From Actinomycetes bacterium (lineage in GTDB: Bacteria; Actinomycetota; Acidimicrobiia; Acidimicrobiales; RAAP-2), in the NCBI GenBank assembly GCA_021799915.1, contig JAJYZN010000157.1:1-6470 (forward strand): a stretch of 6,470 bases of DNA. The letters are read 5' to 3'. The notes under the pieces are model-generated. The model had not been told where the DNA came from and searched no databases. It saw nothing but the letters and a program-made list of their open reading frames with translations. Position numbers and translations under genes: made by a program. Positions 1-5,606 of this stretch are shown here, in pieces. Positions within the stretch are counted from its first letter, which is position 1, and each line of letters opens with the position of its first letter.

Positions 1-421
1 CGTGCTCGGTGACATCGACTTCTTGGTCGACGGCGAGGCAGTCGACTTCTCCGATGTGGTGACCTACCGGGGAATCATGTTCACCGGGGTGCCAAACCTC
101 GCGTACGTGTTCGGGTACTTCCGGTCGAGCTGGACGTTGCGAGCCGACCTGATCAGCGACTTCGTGTGCCGCCTGCTCCGGCACCTCGAGTCGCTCGGCG
201 CGACGATGGTGACTCCGGCCCTTCGACCTGAGGACTCGACGATCACGCTCGGACCTTGGGTCGACCCCGAGAACTTCAACCCCGGATACTTGACCCGCTC
301 CTTGCACCTGTTGCCGAGGCAAGGGGACCGCGATCCCTGGCGGCTGCTGCACGAGTACTCCGTCGAAAAGGAGGTCCTCCCCGGCGCCGACCTCGACGAC
401 GGAACCCTCGTCTTCAAGTAG
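1..421 (+). CDS. EthA-like flavin-dependent (Baeyer-Villiger-type) monooxygenase, C-terminal fragment
   Basis: The open frame enters from the left edge and stops at TAG 419-421, so only about 139 C-terminal residues are present; the GTG at base 2 is internal. The visible part carries the C-terminal signature of class B flavoprotein monooxygenases: GIMFTGVPNLAYVFGY followed by SSWTLRADL. A later segment, NPGYLTRSLHLLPRQGDRDP followed by W-R-L, matches the end of EthA-type enzymes, which oxidise ketones or thioamides using FAD, NADPH and O2. The Rossmann GxGxxG motifs and the BVMO fingerprint would lie upstream and cannot be checked. It sits 166 bases before the P450 on the same strand, so it could share an oxidative route with it, but the gap is long enough for a separate promoter. 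The family call is firm; substrate and true BVMO activity are unknown. Confidence 0.85.
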   Translation, partial: VLGDIDFLVDGEAVDFSDVVTYRGIMFTGVPNLAYVFGYFRSSWTLRADLISDFVCRLLRHLESLGATMVTPALRPEDSTITLGPWVDPENFNPGYLTRSLHLLPRQGDRDPWRLLHEYSVEKEVLPGADLDDGTLVFK

Positions 422-587
422 CTCCGGAGACCAGGATCGGGCCCTTGTCGCCGCGGCGCGACGCAGGCTCTGCTGAACCCCTCGTCGAGCCGTGCCGGCG
501 GACACCATGGCCAAGCAGCGGCCCGACTACGATGCATGAGACAGAGGAACCCGGTTTGGAATCCGGGATGATCACCGACGGAGTCAC
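422..587. other. Intergenic gap before the P450 gene
   Basis: These 166 bases lie between the monooxygenase stop and the P450 start. I see no convincing gene. They contain a perfect but loopless GC palindrome (CGCCGCGGCG, 449-458), a possible actinobacterial -10-like hexamer TACGAT (528-533) with no clear -35, a 10-codon ORF (507-539), and an inverted repeat at 550-567 just upstream of the start. A promoter for the P450-ferredoxin pair could lie here, but none of the elements is strong enough to call. Confidence 0.4.
550..567. repeat. Short inverted repeat upstream of the P450 start
   Basis: CCCGG (550-554) and CCGGG (563-567) are perfect inverted copies separated by 8 bases, centred about 30 bases before the P450 ATG. 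It could be a weak operator half-site pair or a hairpin in the 5' leader. Five-base arms are common by chance in GC-rich DNA, so this is only a candidate. Confidence 0.2.
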
Positions 588-1799
588 ATGACGACGAACC
601 CGGTCAGCGAGTGGGAGACGGACTTCGATGTCCTGGATCCCGCCTATGTCAAGGACCCCTTCCCGATCTGGGACCAGTTGCGGACGAGTTGTCCGATTGC
701 CCACACGACCCGCCGAGGTCGGACCTGGTTGCCAACCCGCTACGAGGACGTGAACTCCATCGCCCACGACATCGCGCACTTCAGCTCGAGTGACGTGGGT
801 GTCATTCCGTTCAAACCCCCCGACGGGGAGGAGTTGGACGAGAGCGAGGACCCCCTCGAGTACGGGTTGCCGCCGATCTCGGCCGACCCGCCTCTGCACA
901 CGTGGACTCGACGGTTGATCCTCCCCTGGTTCTCCCATCGCCGCGTTTCCAGCTACATCCCGATGACGAGGAGCATCTGCGAGATGCTGCTCAGTCGCTT
1001 CTCGTCCTCGGGCCATGCTGACGCTGCGGTCGACTACGCCCAGCAGATCCCGGTTCGGGTGATCGCCCACATCCTCGGAGTTCCAGAGGAGATGTCTGAC
1101 ACCTTCACCGGGTGGGTGCGCGACGTCCTCGAGTTCGCCGAGAACCCGGAGAAGCGCAGCGACACCAACGGGGCACTGGTCCAGTTCTTTCTCGATCAGC
1201 TCGAATTGCGCAAGAAGGAGCCGGGCGACGACTTGATCTCGTCGCTCCTTCAAACCGAGGTCGAGGGTGAGCCGGTGGGAGACGGTGTCATCCTCGGCAT
1301 GGTGGTGCTCCTGCTCATCGCCGGCGTGGACACCACGTGGAGCTCGATCGGCTCCTCCCTCTGGCATCTGGCGACCAACCCCGAGGACCGGAAGCGTTTG
1401 GTCACCGAGCCCGAGATCATGCCCCTCGCGATTGAGGAGCTGCTCAGGGCGTACTCACCGGTGACCATGGCCCGAGTCGTGACCGAAGACGTCGAGTACC
1501 AGGGTTGCCCCATGCAGGCCGGGGACAAGGTACTTCTCAGTTTCTCGGCCGCCAACCGGGACCCCGAGGCGTTCGAGGAGCCAGAGAGCGTCGACCTTGG
1601 CCGAAAGCACAACCGCCACCTGGCGTTCGGAGCGGGGATCCATCGGTGCGCCGGTTCGAACCTCGCTCGCATGGAGCTCCAAGTGGCCGTGGAAGAGTGG
1701 CTGAAGGTGATTCCCGACTTCCGGCTCTCCAACCCCAAAGAGGTGACCTGGGCTGGCGGCCAGGTCCGGGGACCACGCGTCTTGCCCGTAGAGTTCTGA
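588..1799 (+). CDS. Cytochrome P450 monooxygenase (soluble bacterial class)
   Basis: This 403-residue protein is the normal length for a soluble bacterial P450, which hydroxylates or otherwise oxidises organic substrates using O2 and electrons from a ferredoxin. Diagnostic elements occur in the right order: C-helix HTWTRR (104-109), I-helix oxygen-activation motif AGVDTT (245-250), ExxR in the K-helix (E284-R287), and heme loop FGAGIHRCAG (347-356) with C354 as the thiolate ligand. No membrane anchor or signal peptide is seen, so it should be cytoplasmic. An acidic stretch at about residues 79-91 (GEELDESEDP region) precedes the C-helix. The ATG at 588 has a GGAG only 4 bases upstream, a close and modest ribosome site. 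The ferredoxin gene begins 23 bases after the stop and is the probable redox partner; no reductase is present. All hallmarks suggest an active enzyme. CYP family and substrate cannot be assigned by eye. Confidence 0.96.
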   Translation: MTTNPVSEWETDFDVLDPAYVKDPFPIWDQLRTSCPIAHTTRRGRTWLPTRYEDVNSIAHDIAHFSSSDVGVIPFKPPDGEELDESEDPLEYGLPPISADPPLHTWTRRLILPWFSHRRVSSYIPMTRSICEMLLSRFSSSGHADAAVDYAQQIPVRVIAHILGVPEEMSDTFTGWVRDVLEFAENPEKRSDTNGALVQFFLDQLELRKKEPGDDLISSLLQTEVEGEPVGDGVILGMVVLLLIAGVDTTWSSIGSSLWHLATNPEDRKRLVTEPEIMPLAIEELLRAYSPVTMARVVTEDVEYQGCPMQAGDKVLLSFSAANRDPEAFEEPESVDLGRKHNRHLAFGAGIHRCAGSNLARMELQVAVEEWLKVIPDFRLSNPKEVTWAGGQVRGPRVLPVEF

Positions 1800-1822
1800 C
1801 CGGCCCCCACCCTGGATCATTC

Positions 1823-2017
1823 ATGCGAATCCGCGTCAACCCTGACAAATGCCAAGGTCACTCCCGATGCATCGGACTGGCCCCAGATCTGTTCGACGTC
1901 GACGACTACGGGCTGTCATCAGTCAAGGTCGACGTCGTACCCGAGCATCTCGAGCAAGCGGCGAGGCTCGCTGTCGACAATTGCCCGGAGTACGCGATAG
2001 AAATCGTCGAGGAGTAG
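1823..2017 (+). CDS. Small P450-type ferredoxin, CxxHxxC...CP cluster
   Basis: A 64-residue protein starting MRIRVNPDKCQGHSRC. Cluster ligands are C10, C16 and C54 (in NCPEY), with His13 where a second cysteine of a [4Fe-4S] motif would sit. This CxxHxxC(n)CP pattern is typical of actinobacterial ferredoxins encoded beside P450s, which usually carry a [3Fe-4S] or a non-cysteine-ligated [4Fe-4S] cluster. The acidic middle (DLFDVDD, 22-28) and C-terminal IEIVEE also fit. Its role would be single-electron delivery from an unseen reductase to the preceding P450. The ATG at 1823 is chosen because family members begin just before the V-x-x-D-x-C segment; the frame stays open far upstream, but only as a shadow of the P450. 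The Shine-Dalgarno sequence is weak, and the 23-base gap suggests co-transcription with the P450. Confidence 0.95.
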   Translation: MRIRVNPDKCQGHSRCIGLAPDLFDVDDYGLSSVKVDVVPEHLEQAARLAVDNCPEYAIEIVEE

Positions 2018-2021
2018 CCGA

Positions 2022-2045
2022 CCCGAGCTGATCAGAATCAGCGGG
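2022..2045. terminator. Candidate bidirectional terminator hairpin between convergent genes
   Basis: GCTGAT (2027-2032) pairs perfectly with ATCAGC (2037-2042) around a 4-base loop CAGA. CCC (2022-2024) can extend the stem with GGG (2043-2045), leaving GA bulged. The hairpin lies exactly where the ferredoxin and acyl-CoA dehydrogenase transcripts meet and includes the dehydrogenase stop codon (2038-2040). There is no U-tract on either strand, so it is not a classical intrinsic terminator; actinobacteria often use such tail-less hairpins. Position and symmetry support it; function is inferred. Confidence 0.45.
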
Positions 2046-3258
2046 GCAGGTGCCGGTCCGAGATGATCCGCAGCTGAATCTCCGAGGTCCCTTCGAAGAT
2101 CTTGGTCAACCGCGCGTCGCGCCAGTACCGTTCGATGGGCAGATCGGTGGTGTAGCCCGCTCCTCCGTGAATTTGCAGCGCTTCGCTGGTCACCCGTTCC
2201 GCCATCTCACTGGCCAGGTACTTCACCATCGAAGCCTGGGCATCGACCTGGCGCCCAACCTCCGCATCGGCGGCAACCTGGTACATGAGCGCTCGACAGG
2301 ACTCGACCTCCGCGGCCATCTTGGCAATTTTGAATCGAATGGCCTGAAACTCCCCGATCGGTCGATCGAACTGCCGACGCTGCTGCACGTAGCCAATCGA
2401 GTCTTCGAGTGCCCCTCGTGCCAGCCCGATGCTCCGGGCGGCCGTGTGGACTCGAGCACTGGAAAGCCCGCGGCTGACATTTCTGAACCCCGAGTTCGAA
2501 TCACCGCTGGGTCGTTCCTGCCCCAGCAAGGCGTCACCGGGCACTCGGAGATCGCTAAACGAGAGCTCCCAGGTCTTCCAGCCGTGATAGCCGATCTTGC
2601 GGATCGGGTTGCCGCTGATCCCCGGGGGGAAGCCGTCGCGCTCTTTGGGGACGTAGAAGTTTCGGATCCCGGCGTGCCGGTTCGTCGGGTCGAAGGGGGT
2701 CGTCCGAGCCACGACGATCAAGAAGTCCGCCTGGTCGGCGAATGTGCACCACATCTTCTGGCCGTTGATCAGCCAGTCGTCACCGTCTCTCTCGGCCCTC
2801 GTCCGAATCGAGGCGATGTCCGAGCCGGCATCGGGCTCCGACAGGGCGAACGCTCCGAGCCACTCGCCGCGAGCCACCTTGGGCAACAGCTCCTCTCGTT
2901 GCGCCTCGCTGAACCCGCCACCGAGCCCGTTGCCCCTGGCGATGATGCTGGCCACGCTCATCCACGCGCGAGCGAGCTCCTCGGTCACCAGGCAGTACTC
3001 GAACAGGCCGAGCCCGAGACCCCCGTAGCGCTCGGGGATGAGGATCCCGAAGAACCCCATCTCAGCCATCTGGGTCCGGATCCGCTCCGGGATCAGGCCC
3101 TGGACCGGGTCGAGCTCATTGGCCGCCGGCAGAACCTCTCGCATGGCGAACTCGCGGGCGAGGTCCCGAATGGCGAGTCGCTCCTCGGTGGCATAGGCCG
3201 CCGGGATCGACGATGGAGCGGCGGGCAACAGGTCCACGGTCGCCCTATCGTAGGACAT
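2038..3258 (-). CDS. Acyl-CoA dehydrogenase (FadE family)
   Basis: A flavoprotein predicted to introduce an alpha,beta double bond into an acyl-CoA, passing electrons to ETF. Numbered from the ATG at 3258 it has 406 residues, a usual family length. Visible signatures are the FAD/substrate motif AFALSEPDAGSD (136-147), RRQFDRPIGEFQAIRFKIAK (294-313), IHGGAGYT (363-370), and TKIFEGTSEIQ (385-395) with E389 at the catalytic-base position known from medium-chain and glutaryl-CoA dehydrogenases. No key residue is missing. An in-frame GTG at 3288 would add 10 residues (MPAPRLPLDG) and has a GCAGG-like site 8 bases before it. I prefer the ATG because the added codons lose the G/C third-position bias, but the start is uncertain. 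It is divergent from the hotdog/CoA-transferase/lyase operon, which suggests co-regulation and a role in desaturating that pathway's acyl-CoA. Chain length and substrate are not readable. Confidence 0.95.
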   Translation of the reverse strand: MSYDRATVDLLPAAPSSIPAAYATEERLAIRDLAREFAMREVLPAANELDPVQGLIPERIRTQMAEMGFFGILIPERYGGLGLGLFEYCLVTEELARAWMSVASIIARGNGLGGGFSEAQREELLPKVARGEWLGAFALSEPDAGSDIASIRTRAERDGDDWLINGQKMWCTFADQADFLIVVARTTPFDPTNRHAGIRNFYVPKERDGFPPGISGNPIRKIGYHGWKTWELSFSDLRVPGDALLGQERPSGDSNSGFRNVSRGLSSARVHTAARSIGLARGALEDSIGYVQQRRQFDRPIGEFQAIRFKIAKMAAEVESCRALMYQVAADAEVGRQVDAQASMVKYLASEMAERVTSEALQIHGGAGYTTDLPIERYWRDARLTKIFEGTSEIQLRIISDRHLPR

Positions 3259-3397
3259 TCCGTCGAGAGGCAACCGAGGAGCTGGCACGCGAGATGCCTG
3301 CCGAACAGGAAAACCCGATGAGCACCGCCCCTCGTCACTGCGGTGTCGGAGTTCTCGGACCGCGAGCGCTCCGGCCGGCCATGACGAGTCGACGACG
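3259..3397. promoter_or_regulatory. Divergent intergenic region, probable promoters for both directions
   Basis: These 139 bases separate the minus-strand dehydrogenase from the plus-strand operon, so promoters for both should lie here or just inside the gene ends. I could not identify convincing -35/-10 pairs. Small symmetric elements are present: GGCA-N7-TGCC (3284-3298) and the palindrome GAGCGCTC (3364-3371). Either might be a regulator site, but both are short. A 27-codon ORF with a good ribosome site (see 3318-3401) occupies the right-hand half. Confidence 0.4.
3307..3310 (+). promoter_or_regulatory. Ribosome-binding-site-like AGGA before a short upstream ORF
   Basis: AGGA sits 7 bases ahead of an ATG at 3318, an ideal spacing and better than the site before the hotdog gene itself. 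It is the main reason for considering the 27-codon ORF that follows. Confidence 0.3.
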
Positions 3398-3401
3398 GTG
3401 A
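3318..3401 (+). CDS. Possible 27-residue leader peptide coupled to the hotdog operon
   Basis: ATG at 3318 opens a 27-codon frame (MSTAPRHCGVGVLGPRALRP then AMTSRRR) ending at TGA 3399-3401, which overlaps the GTG start of the first hotdog gene as GTGA. Its ribosome site (AGGA, 7 bases) is well placed, and the overlap type is the same as between the downstream genes. Against it, third-position G/C is only about 63 percent, lower than in the neighbouring genes, and I recognise no family. It may be a translated leader that loads ribosomes onto the operon, or a chance ORF. Confidence 0.22.
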   Translation: MSTAPRHCGVGVLGPRALRPAMTSRRR

Positions 3402-3889
3402 GCGACTTCGACCCCGGCGCCTTTGCCCTCGCGAGGCGCGGCCACCTCTACGAGGACTTCGAGGTCGGTCAGAGATTCGAGCACCACTGGGGCCGGACGG
3501 TCACGGCCGGGGACAACTCCCTGTTCACCACGGCCACCTGCCATTGGAGCCCCATGTACCTCAACGCCGAATTCGCCCGCGGCCACAACCATCCCGACGT
3601 CGTGGTCAACCCGATGCTGGTCCTCTGCACCGTCGTGGGGTTGTCGGTCGAGGACCTAAGCGAGGCCGGCGGCCCTTTCCTCGGCCTGGAGCAGTGTCGG
3701 TTCCACCGATCCGTCTACCCTGGCGACACGCTGACGGCCTCCTCCGAAGTGGTGGCCAAGCGACCCTCCCAGAGCCGCCCCAGGATGGGCACCGTCACCT
3801 GGCGAACCGAGGGGAGAAACCAGCACGGCGACGTCGTCGTCGACTACACCCGCACCAATCTCGTCGCGATGCGAGCCGGCCGGACGTGA
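3398..3889 (+). CDS. MaoC-like hotdog-fold protein 1 (N-half-like subunit of a split enoyl/mesaconyl-CoA hydratase)
   Basis: A 163-residue single-hotdog protein of the MaoC dehydratase superfamily. Family features are LYEDFEVGQRF (17-27), RTVTAGDN (33-40), a P-x-L-V-L-type central helix (72-81), YPGDTL (107-112), and KRPSQSRPRMG (121-131), typical of MaoC proteins next to CitE-type lyases. The catalytic loop of MaoC hydratases normally has an acidic or Asn residue and a His about five residues later. Here it reads TCHWSPMYLNAEFA (47-60), with H49 and Y54 at those places, so the canonical dyad is absent. That resembles the degenerate N-terminal half of double-hotdog hydratases. The GTG at 3398 is supported by the GTGA overlap with the upstream short ORF and by protein length. 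The stop overlaps the next gene's start by 4 bases, implying a paired product. I infer a structural or substrate-binding partner of hotdog protein 2. Confidence 0.88.
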   Translation: MSDFDPGAFALARRGHLYEDFEVGQRFEHHWGRTVTAGDNSLFTTATCHWSPMYLNAEFARGHNHPDVVVNPMLVLCTVVGLSVEDLSEAGGPFLGLEQCRFHRSVYPGDTLTASSEVVAKRPSQSRPRMGTVTWRTEGRNQHGDVVVDYTRTNLVAMRAGRT

Positions 3890-4371
3890 GTGAGACCGCC
3901 CGGCTGACCGGCGATGCCGCGTACTTCGAGGACTTCGAGGTTGGGAGTCGCGTTCGACATGTTCGGGCGGCCACGATCGGAGAGCTCGAGGGGGCGATGC
4001 TGGCGAAGCTGGTGATGAACACCGCGCAGGCCCACTGGAACGAGCACTACCTCAGCGGATCGCCGCTCGGATCGGGCCGGGTCGTGTTCGGGTTGCTCAC
4101 CGCTTCGGTAACCATCGGGCTCGCCAGCCAAGACACCGCGGAGAACGCCCTCACCGAGCTCGGTCTGGACAACCTCCGGTTCCGGGCCCCCGTGCACCAT
4201 GGCGACTCGATCTCGGCCTACAGCGAGGTGCTATCCGTGGGACCGGCCGACCGGGACGATGCCGGCGTCGTGACCTTCCGCCACTGGGGGGTCAACCAGG
4301 ACGGGGTTGTGGTGTTCGAAGGCGAGCGGTCGGTGCTGATCAAGCGGCGGAGCCACTGGGGGACCCGATGA
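3886..4371 (+). CDS. MaoC-like hotdog-fold protein 2 (C-half-like, probable catalytic subunit of a split acyl-CoA hydratase)
   Basis: A 161-residue hotdog protein starting at GTG 3886, which overlaps the previous stop (GTGA). It opens with YFEDFEVGSRVRHV (13-26), closely echoing hotdog 1; 15 bases are identical (3451-3465 and 3927-3941), so the two are paralogues. The catalytic-loop segment is MNTAQAHWNEHY (44-55), giving N45 and H50 with the five-residue spacing of the MaoC dyad, with Asn where classical R-hydratases have Asp. From memory, the C-terminal half of mesaconyl-C1-CoA hydratase has the same N-T-A-x-x-H pattern. Other features are HHGDSI (104-109) and GVNQDGVVVFEGERSVLIKR (135-154), the last hotdog strands. 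The predicted reaction is reversible hydration of an unsaturated branched acyl-CoA, supplying the lyase encoded two genes downstream. A dehydratase on another substrate is possible. The frame is open upstream of the GTG, but that part is antiparallel-frame shadow of hotdog 1. Confidence 0.9.
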   Translation: MSETARLTGDAAYFEDFEVGSRVRHVRAATIGELEGAMLAKLVMNTAQAHWNEHYLSGSPLGSGRVVFGLLTASVTIGLASQDTAENALTELGLDNLRFRAPVHHGDSISAYSEVLSVGPADRDDAGVVTFRHWGVNQDGVVVFEGERSVLIKRRSHWGTR

Positions 4372-5606
4372 GCGCAAGAGCGGACGACCACCGGTTGCTC
4401 CACAGGTCTGCCGCCCCCATGGCCGGCGAACCGACCGGGCCCCTCCGCGGCGTCCGGGTGGTGGACCTCACCCAGGCCCTGGCGGGTCCCTTCTGCACCA
4501 TGCTCCTCGGCGACCTCGGGGCCGACGTGATCAAGGTCGAACCCCCCCAAGGCGACATTCCTCGATTCGGGGGCCCGTTCATGGAAGAAGACGCCGAACG
4601 GGCATTCGGCGGGTACTTCGCCAGCATCAATCGCAACAAGCGGGGGATCGTGCTCAACCTGGCCGAGGAGCAGGACCGGACGATCCTGCTCGAACTGGTC
4701 GACCGCGCCGATGTCCTGGTGGAGAACTACCGGGTCGGGGTGATGGACCGCTTCGGGCTCTCCTACGAGCAGCTCCACGAGCGCAATCCGAGGCTCGTCT
4801 ACGCGGCCATACGCGGATTCGGTGACCCGCGCACCGGAGCGAGCCCCTACGCCGAGTGGCCCTCCTACGACGTCGTGGCCCAGGCGATGAGTGGCGCCGT
4901 CTCCATGACCGGGACCACCGACGGCCAGATGGTGCGCATCGGGCCGAGCATCGGCGACCTCTATCCGGCGACGGTCGCCGCCCTCGGCATCGTGGCCGCC
5001 GTGCACCACGCCCGGGCCACCGGAGAAGGGCAGTTCATGGACCTGGCGCTCTACGACGCACTCGTCGCCCTCTGCGAGGCCGCCGTCTACCGGTACTCGT
5101 ATGCCGGCTTCGTCACCGAACCAGTCGGCAACAGCCACCCCCAGCTCTCTCCCTTCGACCTCTACCCCACCGCCGACGGGCTCTGTGCCATCGCGGCACC
5201 GACCCCGAACCATTGGCAGCGCCTGTGCGAGGTCATCGGGCGGCCCGACCTCATCGACGACGATCGGACCCGGACCAACCGTGAGCGGGTGGCCAACGCC
5301 GGGTTCGTGCGTGCGGTCATGTCCGAGTGGACCTCCGCTCGCACCACCGGACAGGTGCTCGAGGAACTGGGCGGCACGGTCCCCGTCGGCCCTGTTCATC
5401 GGGCGCCCGATCTCTTTGCCGACCCGCACCTGCAGGCGCGTCGGATGTTCGTTGCCGTCGAGCACCCGGGAAGCCCTCGCCCGGGCGTCTTCCCGGCGCC
5501 GCCGATCCACTTCAGCGCGACCCCGTCCTCCGTCCACCGGCGCGCGCCGAAGCTCGGCGAGCACACTGAAGAGGTGCTGGCCGAGCTGGAAGGGAGGGAC
5601 CGATGA
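4368..5606 (+). CDS. CaiB/BaiF family III CoA-transferase
   Basis: This 412-residue protein has the length of family III CoA-transferases, which move CoA between carboxylic acids through an aspartyl-CoA anhydride. Seen in order: LRGVRVVDLTQALAGPFCTM (26-45), GDLGADVIKVEPP (48-60), NRNKRGIVLNL (88-98), ADVLVENYRVGVMDRFGL (114-131), YDVVAQAMSG (167-176), and GPSIGDLYP (192-200). D197 occupies the place of the catalytic Asp169 of formyl-CoA transferase, and LGEHTEEVLAEL (396-407) is the usual C-terminus. ATG 4368 overlaps the hotdog 2 stop as ATGA; Met18 (4419) is an alternative that gives the more usual short lead before L-x-G-V-R-V. It shares a 4-base overlap with the lyase, so its acyl group probably enters the same pathway. 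Candidate roles, inferred from context only, are activation of itaconate, mesaconate or a similar dicarboxylate, or intramolecular C1-C4 CoA transfer. Carnitine- or bile-acid-type chemistry cannot be excluded by sequence. Confidence 0.95.
   Translation: MSARADDHRLLHRSAAPMAGEPTGPLRGVRVVDLTQALAGPFCTMLLGDLGADVIKVEPPQGDIPRFGGPFMEEDAERAFGGYFASINRNKRGIVLNLAEEQDRTILLELVDRADVLVENYRVGVMDRFGLSYEQLHERNPRLVYAAIRGFGDPRTGASPYAEWPSYDVVAQAMSGAVSMTGTTDGQMVRIGPSIGDLYPATVAALGIVAAVHHARATGEGQFMDLALYDALVALCEAAVYRYSYAGFVTEPVGNSHPQLSPFDLYPTADGLCAIAAPTPNHWQRLCEVIGRPDLIDDDRTRTNRERVANAGFVRAVMSEWTSARTTGQVLEELGGTVPVGPVHRAPDLFADPHLQARRMFVAVEHPGSPRPGVFPAPPIHFSATPSSVHRRAPKLGEHTEEVLAELEGRDR
5592..5597 (+). promoter_or_regulatory. 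Strong ribosome-binding site for the lyase gene
   Basis: GGGAGG lies 5 bases before ATG 5603, inside the last codons of the CoA-transferase. It is the best Shine-Dalgarno match in the operon and fixes the lyase start, despite the 4-base ATGA overlap that would already allow coupling. The lyase may therefore be translated at a higher level than by re-initiation alone. Confidence 0.7.

Noticed and set aside
449..458. Perfect palindrome CGCCGCGGCG after the monooxygenase stop
   Set aside because: It has no loop and no U-tract, and GC-only palindromes are frequent by chance here; not called a terminator.
528..533. TACGAT as a -10 element for the P450
   Set aside because: It fits TANNNT, but no -35-like hexamer is found at 16-18 bases and such hexamers occur often by chance.
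414..1367. A 317-codon minus-strand frame over the P450 N-terminal half and upstream gap
   Set aside because: Antisense shadow of the P450; the composition (Arg, Gly, Val, Asp repeats) lacks any domain signature.
1505..1822. Upstream extension of the ferredoxin frame into the P450 gene
   Set aside because: The added residues are an out-of-frame reading of the P450 heme region; ferredoxins of this type start just before the first cluster motif, at ATG 1823.
2050..3321. A 423-codon plus-strand frame across the dehydrogenase gene
   Set aside because: It is exactly antisense to a well-supported acyl-CoA dehydrogenase and shows no protein family features.
3364..3371. GAGCGCTC palindrome as an operator in the divergent region
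   Set aside because: Eight GC-rich bases without extended arms or a second copy; too weak to call as a regulator site.
3544..3885. Upstream extension of the hotdog 2 frame to an ATG inside hotdog 1
   Set aside because: The extension is a Pro/Arg-rich shadow of hotdog 1; the GTG at 3886 gives the correct hotdog length and a canonical GTGA overlap.
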